The notes: a model not told the origin generated them from the letters alone. Positions 44,664 to 54,880 are shown, counted from the first letter of the stretch. The stretch: DNA of 64,000 nucleotides from Marinobacter litoralis (GCF_003336705.1 NZ_QMDL01000003.1:372211-436210), one strand, 5' to 3'. A program made the numbers and translations.

Positions 44664-45965
44664 ATGTTCTATGACTCCCTGCCGTTTCGAGCGGTTGCAG
44701 CCGATGTGCTGCTTGCGGTCGAAAACGGTCAGTCGCTCTCGCAATGCCTGCCGTACGCATTGAGCCAACTGCCCCCTGAGCAGCGTCCCCAGTTGCAGGC
44801 CATTTGCTACGGCACCTGTCGCTGGTTTCATCGGCTGGATGGCGAGCTCAACCAGCGCCTGAAGAAACCCATTCGCAAACCCGACCGGGTTATTCATCAT
44901 CTGATGTTGGTAGCACTGTTTCAGCTTCGTTTCAGTGAACAGGCGACTTACGCCGTGCTCAATGAAACCGTAGAAGCCTGCCGCGCGCTCGATCGGCCGC
45001 ACCTGACCGGGTTGGTCAACGGCGTATTAAGAGCGGCCGAGCGGGAAGGCGCTCCGGAGCCGAGCGACGACAGCAGCCGCTTCAGCCACCCGGTCTGGAT
45101 GGTGGAAAAACTGCGCCACAACTGGCCGGAGCACTGGCAGGCCATCCTCGATGCCAACAACACCCAAGCCCCGATGACGCTGCGTGTTAACGCTTTGCGC
45201 TTCAGCCGCGACGAATACCTCAAGCTGCTGACCGATGCCGGCATCGGTGCCAAGGCAACCCGCTTCGCCCCGCTTGGCATTCAGTTGGAACGCCCGGTTC
45301 CTGTGGACAACCTGCCGTGGTTTGAAGACGGTGCCGTCAGTGTTCAGGACGAAGCCGCACAACTGTGCACCACCTTGATGGATCTTCAACCCGGCCAGCG
45401 AGTGCTGGATGCCTGCGCGGCACCCGGTGGAAAAACCTGCGCCATCCTTGAAAGCTGTGCCGAACTTTCTGAAGTCATCGCCATCGACGAATCGCAAGAT
45501 CGCCTGCCCCGAGTTCAGGAAAATCTGGACCGGCTCGACCTGTCCGCCAGCCTGATACAGGCGGACGCGGCTGACACAGAGCAATGGTGGGATGGTCAGG
45601 CCTTCGACCGCATCTTGCTGGATGTGCCCTGCAGCGCCACCGGCGTTATCCGCAGGCACCCGGACATCAAACTGCTACGCCGTGAATCGGACATCGTGCC
45701 GCTTGCCGGCATACAGCTTGGCCTGCTCAACGCCATGTGGTCTATCCTGAAACCCGGAGGCCGGTTGGTCTACGCCACCTGTTCGGTGTTTCCACAAGAG
45801 AACCACCGTATAATTCAGCGCTTCCTGAAACAGCAAGAACACGCACAACTGATTCCGATCGACGCGAGCTGGGGCCTGGATATGGATGCCGGCCGCAATC
45901 TGCTGCCGGATCCCAACAGCCACGACGGCTTTTTCTACGCCGTGCTGGAGAAACCTGACGCATGA
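44664..45965 (+). CDS. rsmB: 16S rRNA m5C967 methyltransferase
   Basis: A 433-residue protein with an N-terminal NusB-like domain (about 1-140) and a SAM-dependent RNA methyltransferase domain. The SAM site is [14 protein letters not shown] and the catalytic cysteine lies in [15 protein letters not shown]. It follows fmt by 2 bp and overlaps trkA by ATGA, so fmt-rsmB-trkA are one unit. Confidence 0.96.
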   Translation: MFYDSLPFRAVAADVLLAVENGQSLSQCLPYALSQLPPEQRPQLQAICYGTCRWFHRLDGELNQRLKKPIRKPDRVIHHLMLVALFQLRFSEQATYAVLNETVEACRALDRPHLTGLVNGVLRAAEREGAPEPSDDSSRFSHPVWMVEKLRHNWPEHWQAILDANNTQAPMTLRVNALRFSRDEYLKLLTDAGIGAKATRFAPLGIQLERPVPVDNLPWFEDGAVSVQDEAAQLCTTLMDLQPGQRVLDACAAPGGKTCAILESCAELSEVIAIDESQDRLPRVQENLDRLDLSASLIQADAADTEQWWDGQAFDRILLDVPCSATGVIRRHPDIKLLRRESDIVPLAGIQLGLLNAMWSILKPGGRLVYATCSVFPQENHRIIQRFLKQQEHAQLIPIDASWGLDMDAGRNLLPDPNSHDGFFYAVLEKPDA

Positions 45966-47365
45966 ACATCCTGATTCTCGGTGCAGGCCAGGTCGGTGGT
46001 ACGCTGGCCGAACACCTCGCCAATGAAGCCAACGACATCACCGTGATCGACAGCGACAGCGTTCGCCTCCGGGAGCTGCAAGATCGCCTAGACATTCGCA
46101 CGGTGCACGGCAAGGCGTCGTATCCGGCCGTGTTGAACGAAGCCAACGCCGAGGATGCCGACATGGTCATCGCCGTCACCAACAGCGATGAAACCAACAT
46201 GGTGGCGTGCCAGGTCGCCAAGCTGCTGCACAAAACGCCCACGACCATCTGTCGGGTGCGCGCCGGCTCGTATCTGGCCAATCCCGCGCTGTTCTACAAC
46301 AAAGATACCGAGAAAGACTTGGATAAACTTCGGGGCTTTCCGATTGATGTCATCATCAGCCCGGAACAACTGGTCACCAAGCATATCACCCGGCTTATCG
46401 AGTATCCCGGCACGCTTCAGGTGCTGGAGTTTTCCAAAGGCCTGACCCGACTCGTCGCCATCAAAGCCATCGAAGGTGGCCCTCTGGTAGGCCGCGAGCT
46501 GTCCTATCTGCGCACCCATATGCCGAAAATCGACACACGGGTTGCCGCCATTTTCCGGAAAGACCGTGCCATCATCCCGACAGGCGATACGGTGATCGAA
46601 GATGGTGATGAAGTGTTCTTTATCGCCGCCACAGACCACATCCGCTCAGTGATGAGTGAACTGCAGCCGCTGTCCAAGCCGTATAAACGCATCTTCATTT
46701 GTGGCGGGGGCAACATTGGTTACCGGCTGGCACGGGCACTGGATAGCCGCTACCAGGTGAAAATTCTCGAGCGGGATCACGACCGCTGCATCATGTTGTC
46801 GGAAAAACTGCGCAAAACGGTGGTGCTGGAAGGCAGCGGCGCTAATAAAGACATTCTGGTGGAAGAAAACATCGAGAATACCGATGTCTTTTGTGCGGTC
46901 ACCAACGACGACGAAACCAACATCATTGCGTCGCTGCTGGCCAAGCGCCTGGGCGCCCGCAAAGTACTGACCCTGATCAACAACCCCGACTACGTGGATT
47001 TGATTCAGGGCGGTGTTATCGACGTGGCCATCTCACCCCAGCAAACCACCATCGGCAGTTTGCTGACCCACGTGCGCCGGGGCGATGTGGTGAACGTACA
47101 CGCCCTACGCCGCGGGGCAGCCGAGGCCATCGAGGCCATCGCCCACGGCGACCACCGGTCCTCGAAAGTGGTGGGCCGACGGCTGGATGAAATCCATCTG
47201 CCACCGGGCACCACCATCGGTGCGATCGTGCGCCATGGCGAGGTTCTGATCGCCCACGATCACTTGCGCGTGCAGCCGAACGACCACGTTATTCTGTTCC
47301 TGGTCGATAAATCCCGCATCCGGGATGTGGAGAAGCTGTTCCACGTGGGGCTGACGTTCTTTTGA
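45962..47365 (+). CDS. trkA: Trk potassium uptake regulatory protein TrkA
   Basis: A 467-residue peripheral membrane protein with two RCK units. Each has an NAD-binding loop ([15 protein letters not shown] at residues 4-18 and [15 protein letters not shown] in the second half) and a TrkA-C domain. It gates TrkH-type potassium channels. TrkH is not next to it here. Confidence 0.96.
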   Translation: MNILILGAGQVGGTLAEHLANEANDITVIDSDSVRLRELQDRLDIRTVHGKASYPAVLNEANAEDADMVIAVTNSDETNMVACQVAKLLHKTPTTICRVRAGSYLANPALFYNKDTEKDLDKLRGFPIDVIISPEQLVTKHITRLIEYPGTLQVLEFSKGLTRLVAIKAIEGGPLVGRELSYLRTHMPKIDTRVAAIFRKDRAIIPTGDTVIEDGDEVFFIAATDHIRSVMSELQPLSKPYKRIFICGGGNIGYRLARALDSRYQVKILERDHDRCIMLSEKLRKTVVLEGSGANKDILVEENIENTDVFCAVTNDDETNIIASLLAKRLGARKVLTLINNPDYVDLIQGGVIDVAISPQQTTIGSLLTHVRRGDVVNVHALRRGAAEAIEAIAHGDHRSSKVVGRRLDEIHLPPGTTIGAIVRHGEVLIAHDHLRVQPNDHVILFLVDKSRIRDVEKLFHVGLTFF

Positions 47366-47423
47366 TTGATCCCGAACACATCAATACGCAGATTGGCACT
47401 TAGAAAAGCAGCGCCAGCCAGCG

Positions 47424-47429
47424 TATAAT
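47424..47429 (+). promoter_or_regulatory. -10 element of a likely glyQS promoter
   Basis: A perfect TATAAT lies 27 bp before the glyQ GTG, in the 91-bp gap after trkA. The matching -35 is weak (TAGAAA at 17 bp spacing; TTGGCA at 47393 is too far at 25 bp). The leader would be only about 20 nt, ending in a good ribosome site. Confidence 0.45.
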
Positions 47430-47456
47430 GCGCGTTTTAAATTTTCGGAGTGTTCC

Positions 47457-48527
47457 GTGAAAGCGGAGCGCCACACACAGACTGACCAGCAGGCAATCGT
47501 CGTGACAGACAAGGCAACCAATAACTCCGCGCCAGACATCAAGACCTTTCAGGGTCTGATTCTGGCATTGCAGAATTTCTGGGCGCAGCATGGCTGCGTG
47601 ATACTTCAGCCTCTCGATATGGAAGTCGGCGCCGGCACATTCCACTCGGCCACATTCCTGCGCTCCATCGGGCCCGAGACCTGGAACGCCGCCTACGTGC
47701 AGCCCAGCCGCCGCCCAACCGACGGTCGTTACGGTGAAAACCCGAACCGCCTGCAGCATTACTACCAGTTCCAGGTGGTTCTGAAGCCGTCTCCAGACAA
47801 CATTCAGGAACTGTACCTGGATTCGTTGCGTGCTTTGGGCCTGGACCCTCTGGTACACGACATCCGCTTTGTAGAAGACAACTGGGAATCCCCGACGCTG
47901 GGTGCCTGGGGTCTGGGCTGGGAAATCTGGCTGAACGGTATGGAAGTTACCCAGTTCACCTACTTCCAGCAGGTGGGTGGTCTGGAATGCTACCCGGTTA
48001 CCGGTGAGCTGACCTACGGCCTTGAGCGCATTGCGATGTACCTGCAAGGCGTCGACAGCGTTTACGATCTGGTGTGGACCAACGGCCCGGATGGCGTAGT
48101 CACCTACGGCGATGTGTTCCACCAGAACGAAGTGGAACAGTCCACCTACAACTTCGAGCAGGCCGATACCGAATTCCTGTTCCACAGCTTCGACGTGTAC
48201 GAGCGGGAAAGTGCCCGCCTGATCGAAGCCGGCCTGCCACTGCCTGCCTACGAGCAGGTACTCAAGGCCTCTCACACCTTCAACCTGTTGGATGCTCGTC
48301 ACGCCATCTCTGTGACCGAGCGCCAGCGTTTCATCCTGCGTGTACGCACACTGGCCCGCTCCGTGGCTCAGGCTTATTTTGAAAGCCGCCGCAAGCAAGG
48401 CTTCCCATTGGCACCCGAAGCGCTCCGCAAAGAGGTGCTGGCAGCGGCTGATGCGGCTGACGCTAAAGCCAAAGGCAAGAAGTCCGGAAAAGCGAAAAAG
48501 GCACAGCAGGAACAGGGGAAAGCATAA
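47457..48527 (+). CDS. glyQ: Glycyl-tRNA synthetase alpha subunit
   Basis: A 356-residue class II synthetase subunit carrying the aminoacylation core. Features are [40 protein letters not shown], and [16 protein letters not shown]. The start is a GTG at 47457 with CGGAG upstream. The C-terminus has an added Ala/Lys-rich tail (about residues 325-356), longer than the usual 300-320 residue form. The stop overlaps the glyS ATG by one base. Confidence 0.96.
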   Translation: MKAERHTQTDQQAIVVTDKATNNSAPDIKTFQGLILALQNFWAQHGCVILQPLDMEVGAGTFHSATFLRSIGPETWNAAYVQPSRRPTDGRYGENPNRLQHYYQFQVVLKPSPDNIQELYLDSLRALGLDPLVHDIRFVEDNWESPTLGAWGLGWEIWLNGMEVTQFTYFQQVGGLECYPVTGELTYGLERIAMYLQGVDSVYDLVWTNGPDGVVTYGDVFHQNEVEQSTYNFEQADTEFLFHSFDVYERESARLIEAGLPLPAYEQVLKASHTFNLLDARHAISVTERQRFILRVRTLARSVAQAYFESRRKQGFPLAPEALRKEVLAAADAADAKAKGKKSGKAKKAQQEQGKA

Positions 48528-50608
48528 TGGCTACACAGGATTTTCTAGTCGAACTGGGCACCGAGGAACTGCCTCCGAAAGCCCTCAAAGGCCTGTCTGA
48601 CGCCTTCACCCAAGGCATCACCAAAGGCCTTGAAGACGCGGGTGTTGCCTTTGGCGCCGTCGAAGCCTTCGCGGCGCCACGCCGTTTGGCGGTGCGCATT
48701 CGGGATCTGGCCGATGCCCAGCCTGACAAGTCTGTAGAAAAGCGTGGCCCTGCGGTTAAAGCCGCCTTTGATGATGCCGGCAACCCGACCCGCGCACTGA
48801 CCGGCTTCGCCACCTCATTGGGCATTACTCCCGATCAACTGGACACGCTGGAAACCGACAAAGGCGCCTGGCTGGTATTCCGCACCGTCGAAAAAGGTAA
48901 GCCCACGGTTGAGCTGCTGCCTGAACTGATCAACCAGTCACTGTCTGCTTTGCCGATTCCCAAGCGCATGCGTTGGGGTGCCCACCGCACCGAATTCGTG
49001 CGCCCGGTCCACTGGCTGATCATGCTGTACGGCAACAACGTGATCGACAACCCGATCATGAACCTGAAGCCCGGCAACAAAACCCGTGGCCACCGCTTCC
49101 ATTGCCCGAAAGAGCTGATCATCCCGACCCCGGCCGACTACGAAACCGTGCTCAAGCAAGAAGGTTACGTACTGGCCGATTTCGCCGAGCGTCGTGAGCA
49201 AATTCGGGTTGGCGTGAACGCACTGGCCAAGAACGAAGCCGGTGGCGTTGCCGTTATCGACGAAGATCTGCTGGACGAAGTCACCGCCCTGAACGAATGG
49301 CCGGTGCCCTTGATGGGCCGCTTCGACGAGCGCTTCCTGAAAGTCCCAGCCGAAGCTCTGATCTCCTCCATGAAGGAACATCAGAAATACTTCCACGTGG
49401 TCGACAGCAACGATCAGATGATGCCGTTGTTCATCACCGTCGCCAACCTGGAAAGTAAAGACCCGGCTCAGGTGGTTGCCGGTAACGAGAAGGTCATCCG
49501 CCCGCGCTTGTCGGACGCGGCTTTCTTCTTCGAAACCGACTGCAAAACCAAGCTTGAAGATCGTATCGATGCGCTCAAGCCGATCGTATTCCAGGAAAAA
49601 CTGGGCAGCATTTACGACAAGTCTGTGCGCGTAGCCGCACTGGCCAAGAAAATCGCCGAAGCCATCGACAGTGACCCGGCTTTGGCCGAGCGCGCCGCCA
49701 TGCTGGCCAAGACCGATCTGGTTACCGAAATGGTGCTGGAGTTCACCGAACTGCAAGGCATCATGGGCAGCTACTATGCCGCCGACGACGGCGAGCACGC
49801 CGACGTGGCCAAGGCCCTGAACGAGCAGTACATGCCGCGCTTTGCCGGCGACGATCTGCCCACCACGCTGACCGGTTGCGCCGTTGCCATCGCTGACCGT
49901 ATCGATTCACTGGTGGGTCTGTTCGGCATCAACCAGCCGCCCTCGGGAACCCGTGACCCGTTTGCCCTGCGCCGTGCTTCCCTCGGTGTGCTGCGCATCA
50001 TCATCGAGCGCGAACTGCCGCTGGATTTGCAGACCCTGTGCGAGTGGGCGGAAGAGAACTTCACGGTACTGACCGAAGAGAACACCGCCAGCACCGTGGT
50101 GAACTACATGCTCGAGCGCTTCCGGGCCTTCTACGACGAGCAGGGCATCAGTGCCGAAGTCTATCTGGCCGTGCACGCACGTCGCCCGACCTGCCCACTG
50201 GACTTCAACCGCCGCGTGAAGGCCGTTGAAGCCTTCCGCCAGTTGCCAGAAGCTCTGGCTTTGGCCGGTGCCAACAAGCGGGTATCGAACATCCTGACCA
50301 AGCAGGGCGGCGACAGCATTGGCGAAACCGTAGACAACGCGTTGCTGCAGGATGAGCCCGAGAAAGTTCTGGCCCAGAAGGTTGAAGAGCAAGCCGCGAA
50401 AGTGTTGCCGTTGTTCGAGCAGGGCGACTACGCCACCGCTCTGACATCCTTGGCCAGCCTGCGCGAACCTGTGGATAACTTCTTCGACGAAGTCATGGTT
50501 ATGGCCGACGACGAAGCCGTTAAAAACAACCGTTTGGCGCTGCTCAACCGTCTTCGTAACCTGTTCCTGCGCGTTGCCGATATTTCCCTGCTACCCACAG
50601 CCGGGTAA
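48527..50608 (+). CDS. glyS: Glycyl-tRNA synthetase beta subunit
   Basis: A 693-residue subunit that binds tRNA-Gly. It starts with the conserved DFLVELGTEELPPKALKGLS, has VRPVHWLIMLYGNNVI, and a C-terminal anticodon-binding DALR-like region. It is coupled to glyQ (TAATG). The standard length indicates an intact gene. Confidence 0.97.
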   Translation: MATQDFLVELGTEELPPKALKGLSDAFTQGITKGLEDAGVAFGAVEAFAAPRRLAVRIRDLADAQPDKSVEKRGPAVKAAFDDAGNPTRALTGFATSLGITPDQLDTLETDKGAWLVFRTVEKGKPTVELLPELINQSLSALPIPKRMRWGAHRTEFVRPVHWLIMLYGNNVIDNPIMNLKPGNKTRGHRFHCPKELIIPTPADYETVLKQEGYVLADFAERREQIRVGVNALAKNEAGGVAVIDEDLLDEVTALNEWPVPLMGRFDERFLKVPAEALISSMKEHQKYFHVVDSNDQMMPLFITVANLESKDPAQVVAGNEKVIRPRLSDAAFFFETDCKTKLEDRIDALKPIVFQEKLGSIYDKSVRVAALAKKIAEAIDSDPALAERAAMLAKTDLVTEMVLEFTELQGIMGSYYAADDGEHADVAKALNEQYMPRFAGDDLPTTLTGCAVAIADRIDSLVGLFGINQPPSGTRDPFALRRASLGVLRIIIERELPLDLQTLCEWAEENFTVLTEENTASTVVNYMLERFRAFYDEQGISAEVYLAVHARRPTCPLDFNRRVKAVEAFRQLPEALALAGANKRVSNILTKQGGDSIGETVDNALLQDEPEKVLAQKVEEQAAKVLPLFEQGDYATALTSLASLREPVDNFFDEVMVMADDEAVKNNRLALLNRLRNLFLRVADISLLPTAG

Positions 50609-50654
50609 ACGCTCTAACGCGCAGTTTTAAGTAGGTATTTCCCCAGGGAAGGGG

Positions 50655-50683
50655 CTAGCAAAATGGCCGGTAATCCGTATAAT
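50655..50683 (+). promoter_or_regulatory. Candidate promoter of tRNA-Pro
   Basis: A perfect TATAAT (50678-50683) lies 13 bp before the mature tRNA 5' end, with a weak CTAGCA -35 at 17 bp spacing. The gap after glyS holds no gene. Confidence 0.5.
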
Positions 50684-50696
50684 ACCGGCCGTTGAT

Positions 50697-50773
<77 letters not shown>

Positions 50774-50910
50774 TTTTCCCGCTTTTCTGTTGTTGATCTC
50801 CCTCGTTGTTATCATTCCATAGCCCTTTTCGGGTTAGCATTTCTGTATCTTTCGTAAGTCTGCTAATGTTCTGGCAATTACCTTTATCCAGAATAGAAGG
50901 GAGGACGTTT

Positions 50911-51231
50911 ATGAAGGATGCACTGGCCCGGCTACGTCAATTCCGAGACGACAGAGATTGGAAACAATTCCATAACCCTAAAGATTTATCGCTGGCCCTG
51001 AGCATTGAAGCTTCGGAGTTGCTGGAACTGTTTCTCTGGAAATCTCCCGAACAAGCAAATGTCGAGAAAGTGAAAGAAGAATTAGCAGATGTTGTCGCCT
51101 ACGCCTTGCTATTGGCAGACAGCTACGATTTGAACCTGGAACAAATCGTGCTCGACAAGATTGCCAAGAACGAACAGAAATACCCCGTTAGCAAAGCTAA
51201 AGGAACAGCAAAAAAATACACGGAGCTATGA
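50911..51231 (+). CDS. MazG-like nucleotide pyrophosphohydrolase
   Basis: A 106-residue all-helical protein of the MazG/RS21-C6 type. The metal-binding pattern is seen as IEASELLELF followed by EELADVVAYALLLAD, the ExxE...ExxD set. Members hydrolyse (deoxy)nucleoside triphosphates to monophosphates. The ATG at 50911 has an excellent AGGGAGGA site; an open frame upstream to 50806 is non-coding. Its stop overlaps the start of the large fusion gene (ATGA), so the two act together. Base composition is visibly lower in GC than in glyS. Confidence 0.88.
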   Translation: MKDALARLRQFRDDRDWKQFHNPKDLSLALSIEASELLELFLWKSPEQANVEKVKEELADVVAYALLLADSYDLNLEQIVLDKIAKNEQKYPVSKAKGTAKKYTEL

Positions 51232-53417
51232 GTCAATCGTCGATGGTAGAAGTACAGCGTTACCCTTTCAGCAAGGATGCGATAAGCGAGTTACGTAACA
51301 ACGCTTTTGCAGCGGATAGCTGGCCCCTGGTGTACGTGCTTAGTGATGAGAAACACCGACGTGCTTACATCGGCGAAACCACAGACACGCTCACCCGTAT
51401 GAGCACACACCTCAAGCACAACGAGAAACAACTGCTAACTGCAGTTCATCTGATCACCAGCGAATACTTCAACAAATCGGCGACTCTGGATGTCGAATCG
51501 CTATTGATCAAATACATGGCAGCAGACGGTAAATACACGCTGCTGAACGGCAATCTCGGCCTCGCGGATCACAACTATTACCAGCGCGACGCTCTCTACA
51601 ACGAGGTATTCCGGGAAGTATGGAATCGCTTGATCGCCAAAGGAGTGGTGTCACGTACTCTAGATCACCTCGATAATTCCGATGTATTTAAATATTCCCC
51701 TTATAAATCGCTGTCCTTCGACCAGCGTCAGGGGCTGCTTACCATCCTGCATGAATTGCTAAACCCCGGTGTCAAAAACATCGTCATTGAAGGTGGAGCA
51801 GGCACCGGGAAATCCGTCTTGGCGATATTCCTGTTCAAACTGCTTCTCTCAGAAAAAAATCACATTGACCTTCGGGATTTCTCTGAAGACGAAGCAGAGA
51901 TTCAGTCCTTACTCACCAAATTTCAGGCCACTACTCCCAAGCCAAAGATGGCGCTGGTCGTGCCGATGACATCCTTTCGAACCACACTAAAGAAGGCATT
52001 CAGACACGTCTCAGGCCTTAGTCCCGGTATGGTGATCAGTCCATCTGAACTCGCCAAACAGCACTACGACATCGTGTTAGTGGACGAATCCCATCGCTTG
52101 CGAAAGCGTAAAAACCTCGGAGCCTACTTCGGTGGCTTTGACAAAACCTGTGCGGCTTTGGGTTTGGACAAACACAGCTGTAGCGAAGTCGATTGGGTGT
52201 GCCAGCAATCTGATAAAGCCATTTTCTTCTATGACCAAGGGCAATCGATCAAACCGTCAGACGCCGATACAGAAGTTTTCCTGCACCTTAAAGCCGCCAA
52301 GGATTCCGTGACGCATTCGCTTCTGTCGCAGTTCCGCGTAAAGGCTGGACAACCCTATGTCGAGTTTGTGGATAACCTGCTCAACGGTCGTGTTGGTAAG
52401 AAAGAAGTCTTCCGAGCAAAAAACTATGAGTTCGAAGTGTTCGAATCGCTTGGCGATATGGTGCAGGCCATTAACGACAAAGAAACCCAGGTCGGGTTGT
52501 CCCGGCTAATTGCTGGCTATTCGTGGCCGTGGATCTCAAAAAAAGACAGCACGGCGTACGACATTGTCATTGATGACGTCCAGCTTCGCTGGAACAGCAC
52601 GAATACCGATTGGATTAATAAGGTCAGCTCTCACAACGAAGTCGGTTGTATCCACACTACACAGGGCTACGACCTTAACTACGCAGGCATCATATTTGGA
52701 GAAGAAATCCGTTTCGATACGGAAAGCCAATCCATCGTCATCGATAAGGCCAACTATTTCGACCGCACTGGTGGGCAGGGCATTAAAGACCCGGAAGAGC
52801 TGAAGCAATACATCATCAATATCTACCGAACCATCATGCTCCGGGGAATTCGGGGCACCTTCGTTTACGCCTGTGATAAGGCGCTTCGGGAATATCTCAA
52901 GCAGCACATCCCTGAACACGCCCCCAACCAAGGAGACAATTGGACTCCCGAAGTGGTGGACCTCAAGCCATATGTCAACGCTGTGCCTTTGTTCGATCTG
53001 CAAGCGGCCGCTGGCACGTTCAGTGACCTACAGAACGCACAGGACAAAGACTGGGTAGCCGTACCTAACGACATTCAGGTACGGGAGGGAATGTTTGCCT
53101 GCCAAGTGATCGGAGAATCAATGAACCGGGTTATACCAAATGGCGCTTTGTGCCTGTTCCGTCCCGATAGAGGTGGCAGCCGGAATGGCAAAACGGTGTT
53201 GGTGGAATGCACAGATAGCATCGATGCTGACTTCGGTTCGCGCTACACGGTGAAAGTGTACGAAAGCTTTAAAACCGAAGACGAACACGGCTGGCTCCAT
53301 AAGCGCATTCAACTTAAGCCCAACTCGTACGATCAAAACTTCGAAACTCTTGAACTGAACGAAGAAAATGCGCTTCAGTATCGAGTAGTGGGTGAATTTG
53401 TGTGCGTAATCGAGTAA
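51228..53417 (+). CDS. GIY-YIG nuclease / DUF2075 ATPase / S24 peptidase fusion
   Basis: A 729-residue three-part protein. Residues 30-115 form a GIY-YIG nuclease with all key positions: VYVL, AYIGET, Arg57, His61, Glu90 and Asn107. Residues about 160-580 form a DUF2075 superfamily 1-like ATPase with Walker A GGAGTGKS (189-196) and Walker B VDESH (285-289). Residues about 600-729 resemble a LexA/UmuD-type S24 peptidase, with Ser in GESMNRVIPNG (about 632) and Lys in YTVKVYES (about 677). It is translationally coupled to the MazG-like gene. The mix of DNA nuclease, helicase-like motor, SOS-type self-cleaving domain and nucleotide hydrolase suggests a damage- or phage-triggered defence module. 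I know of no named system with this set; function is inferred. Confidence 0.85.
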   Translation: MSQSSMVEVQRYPFSKDAISELRNNAFAADSWPLVYVLSDEKHRRAYIGETTDTLTRMSTHLKHNEKQLLTAVHLITSEYFNKSATLDVESLLIKYMAADGKYTLLNGNLGLADHNYYQRDALYNEVFREVWNRLIAKGVVSRTLDHLDNSDVFKYSPYKSLSFDQRQGLLTILHELLNPGVKNIVIEGGAGTGKSVLAIFLFKLLLSEKNHIDLRDFSEDEAEIQSLLTKFQATTPKPKMALVVPMTSFRTTLKKAFRHVSGLSPGMVISPSELAKQHYDIVLVDESHRLRKRKNLGAYFGGFDKTCAALGLDKHSCSEVDWVCQQSDKAIFFYDQGQSIKPSDADTEVFLHLKAAKDSVTHSLLSQFRVKAGQPYVEFVDNLLNGRVGKKEVFRAKNYEFEVFESLGDMVQAINDKETQVGLSRLIAGYSWPWISKKDSTAYDIVIDDVQLRWNSTNTDWINKVSSHNEVGCIHTTQGYDLNYAGIIFGEEIRFDTESQSIVIDKANYFDRTGGQGIKDPEELKQYIINIYRTIMLRGIRGTFVYACDKALREYLKQHIPEHAPNQGDNWTPEVVDLKPYVNAVPLFDLQAAAGTFSDLQNAQDKDWVAVPNDIQVREGMFACQVIGESMNRVIPNGALCLFRPDRGGSRNGKTVLVECTDSIDADFGSRYTVKVYESFKTEDEHGWLHKRIQLKPNSYDQNFETLELNEENALQYRVVGEFVCVIE

Positions 53418-53439
53418 CCACGCGTTGTCTAAAACGCGC

Positions 53440-54386
53440 CTACAACAAATGCTCAATCGGCAAAAACGAAAACACCGAAACCATTATCCGTTTAAGTACC
53501 CCAACACCCGGATCGCTGCTGCGCCGTATCTCTTCATCACCATTGCGCTCTATCCACTGTAAATCGCCGTCTTCGTCCAGCACTACCTCATAGGCGGTTA
53601 TTTGGGCTTGCTCTTCAAAGTGGTTTTCCATCAGTTGAGTCAGTTCCGGGCTTTCAATCACAAAGCCCAGCTCCGTGTTGATGTGAACGGAACGAGGATC
53701 GAAGTTGAACGAGCCCACGAACAACCGTTTTCCGTCCACCGCAAAGGTTTTGGCATGCAGGCTGGAAGACGAGCTGCCCATCAGGTTGTCCTGTAACGAG
53801 CGCTCCACAGGCTCTTCTCCGGGCACCTTGCGCAACTCGAACAGCTGCACACCGGTTTTAAGCAGCAGTTTCCGGAACATCTCCACCCCGGCTTTGGTGG
53901 GGATGAAGTAGGGCGACACCAAGGTAATTGAGTGCTTCGGGTCACCCATGGCTTCAGCCAATTGGCGGCTCATCAAGCCTTTTTCGGGGTTTTCTCCCAG
54001 CACTTTCGCCGGGTCATCGCTCACCATCGACACCGGCGACCAGACAAACTCAAGATCGCCCGCTAACAGATTCTTCAGAAATTCGGATTCAACCACCGGG
54101 CCAATAGCGAGCACATCCAGATCCGCAAACAACGCGCCCGAGCCCGCGCCGAAATATTCATTGGCTATATTGCGCCCGCCGACAATCGCCGCCTGTTTGT
54201 CGGCATTGAAGGATTTATTGTGCATCCGGTGATTCAGGCGCGAGAAGCTGGTGAGGTTTGTTGCGCGGGAAGGGATTGGCTTTCAGGGCGGTCGCTCAAC
54301 GGAGGCAGGGCGCACCCGCTGAGCACAACACAGGTTGCGAACAAGGCCGCAAGCCCTGGACAAAACCGCCTGAACCGGTAAATCAA
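53440..54386 (-). pseudogene. Decayed phospholipase D-family lipoprotein (ClsC-like)
   Basis: Remnant of a cardiolipin-synthase-like PLD protein. An AAGGAG site and TTG at 54386 open a 50-codon frame with a lipoprotein signal (FATCVVLSGCALPP) that ends at TGA 54234. The downstream frame, shifted, continues LTSFSRLNHRMHNKSFNAD, which is the first HKD region. Compared with ClsC as I remember it, about 100 or more residues are missing before that point, about 55-60 after AIGPVVE, and about 30 between TKAGVEMF and RKLLLKTGVQ. The second HKD (SLHAKTFAVDGKRLFVGSFN) and the C-terminus survive. The two internal losses kept frame, the first did not. A product starting at 54225 could be made but would lack half of the first catalytic domain. 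Confidence 0.85.
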
Positions 54387-54468
54387 TGCATACACTCCTT
54401 CTGATTAATGGGTTAGTGTAGCAGTTAGAAGCCATGCTATACCCAACCGAAAACCCAAGCGGAGATTC

Positions 54469-54843
54469 ATGATGATCGGATACGTTACTCTGGGCGTCAG
54501 CGATATGGAGAAAGCCAAGCAGTTCTACAGCGATCTGCTGGGGGACATGGGCGCAAAATTGCTGCTGGATATGGGCCGTATTGCGTTCATCGGCAAAGAT
54601 CTGAGCACGCCCATGCTGGCGGTATGCACGCCGTTCAACGGTGAACCGAACAACCCGGGCAACGGCAACATGCTGGCGCTGCAACCGGGCTCGAAAGAAG
54701 CGGTAGACAGCTACTACAAGAAAGCCATTGAATTGGGTGCCACCTGCGACGGTGAGCCGGGGCAGCGCATCCCGAACCAGTTCTACGGGGCCTATGTGCG
54801 CGATCCCGACGGCAACAAGCTGGCATTTTTCCAGTTCGGCTGA
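54469..54843 (+). CDS. VOC (glyoxalase/bleomycin resistance-like) protein
   Basis: A 124-residue protein with the two beta-alpha-beta-beta-beta units of the vicinal oxygen chelate fold. It begins MIGYVTLGVSDMEKAKQFYS and ends YVRDPDGNKLAFFQFG. Metal and substrate cannot be told from sequence. GGAG precedes the ATG pair at 54469/54472. A bidirectional terminator follows. Confidence 0.88.
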   Translation: MMIGYVTLGVSDMEKAKQFYSDLLGDMGAKLLLDMGRIAFIGKDLSTPMLAVCTPFNGEPNNPGNGNMLALQPGSKEAVDSYYKKAIELGATCDGEPGQRIPNQFYGAYVRDPDGNKLAFFQFG

Positions 54844-54853
54844 TCAATAAAAA

Positions 54854-54880
54854 AGCCCTGCAGCGATTAACGGCAGGGCT
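54854..54880. terminator. Bidirectional terminator between VOC and globin genes
   Basis: An 8-bp stem AGCCCTGC / GCAGGGCT with an 11-nt loop is flanked by AATAAAAA on the left and TTGTTTATT on the right, so it can terminate both the rightward VOC gene (stop 54843) and the leftward globin gene (stop 54915). Confidence 0.82.

Noticed and set aside
48938..49798. Open frame of 286 codons on the minus strand within glyS
   Set aside because: glyS is intact and unambiguous; the antisense frame has shadow composition and no ribosome site or neighbours.
53420..53438. CGCGTT / AACGCG hairpin between the fusion gene and the PLD pseudogene as a terminator
   Set aside because: Six base pairs and no T-run; could be chance.
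53440..54225. Functional short phospholipase D gene starting at the ATG at 54225
   Set aside because: It begins inside the first HKD motif, lacks the N-terminal catalytic half and two internal blocks, while the original signal peptide and ribosome site are visible upstream in another frame.
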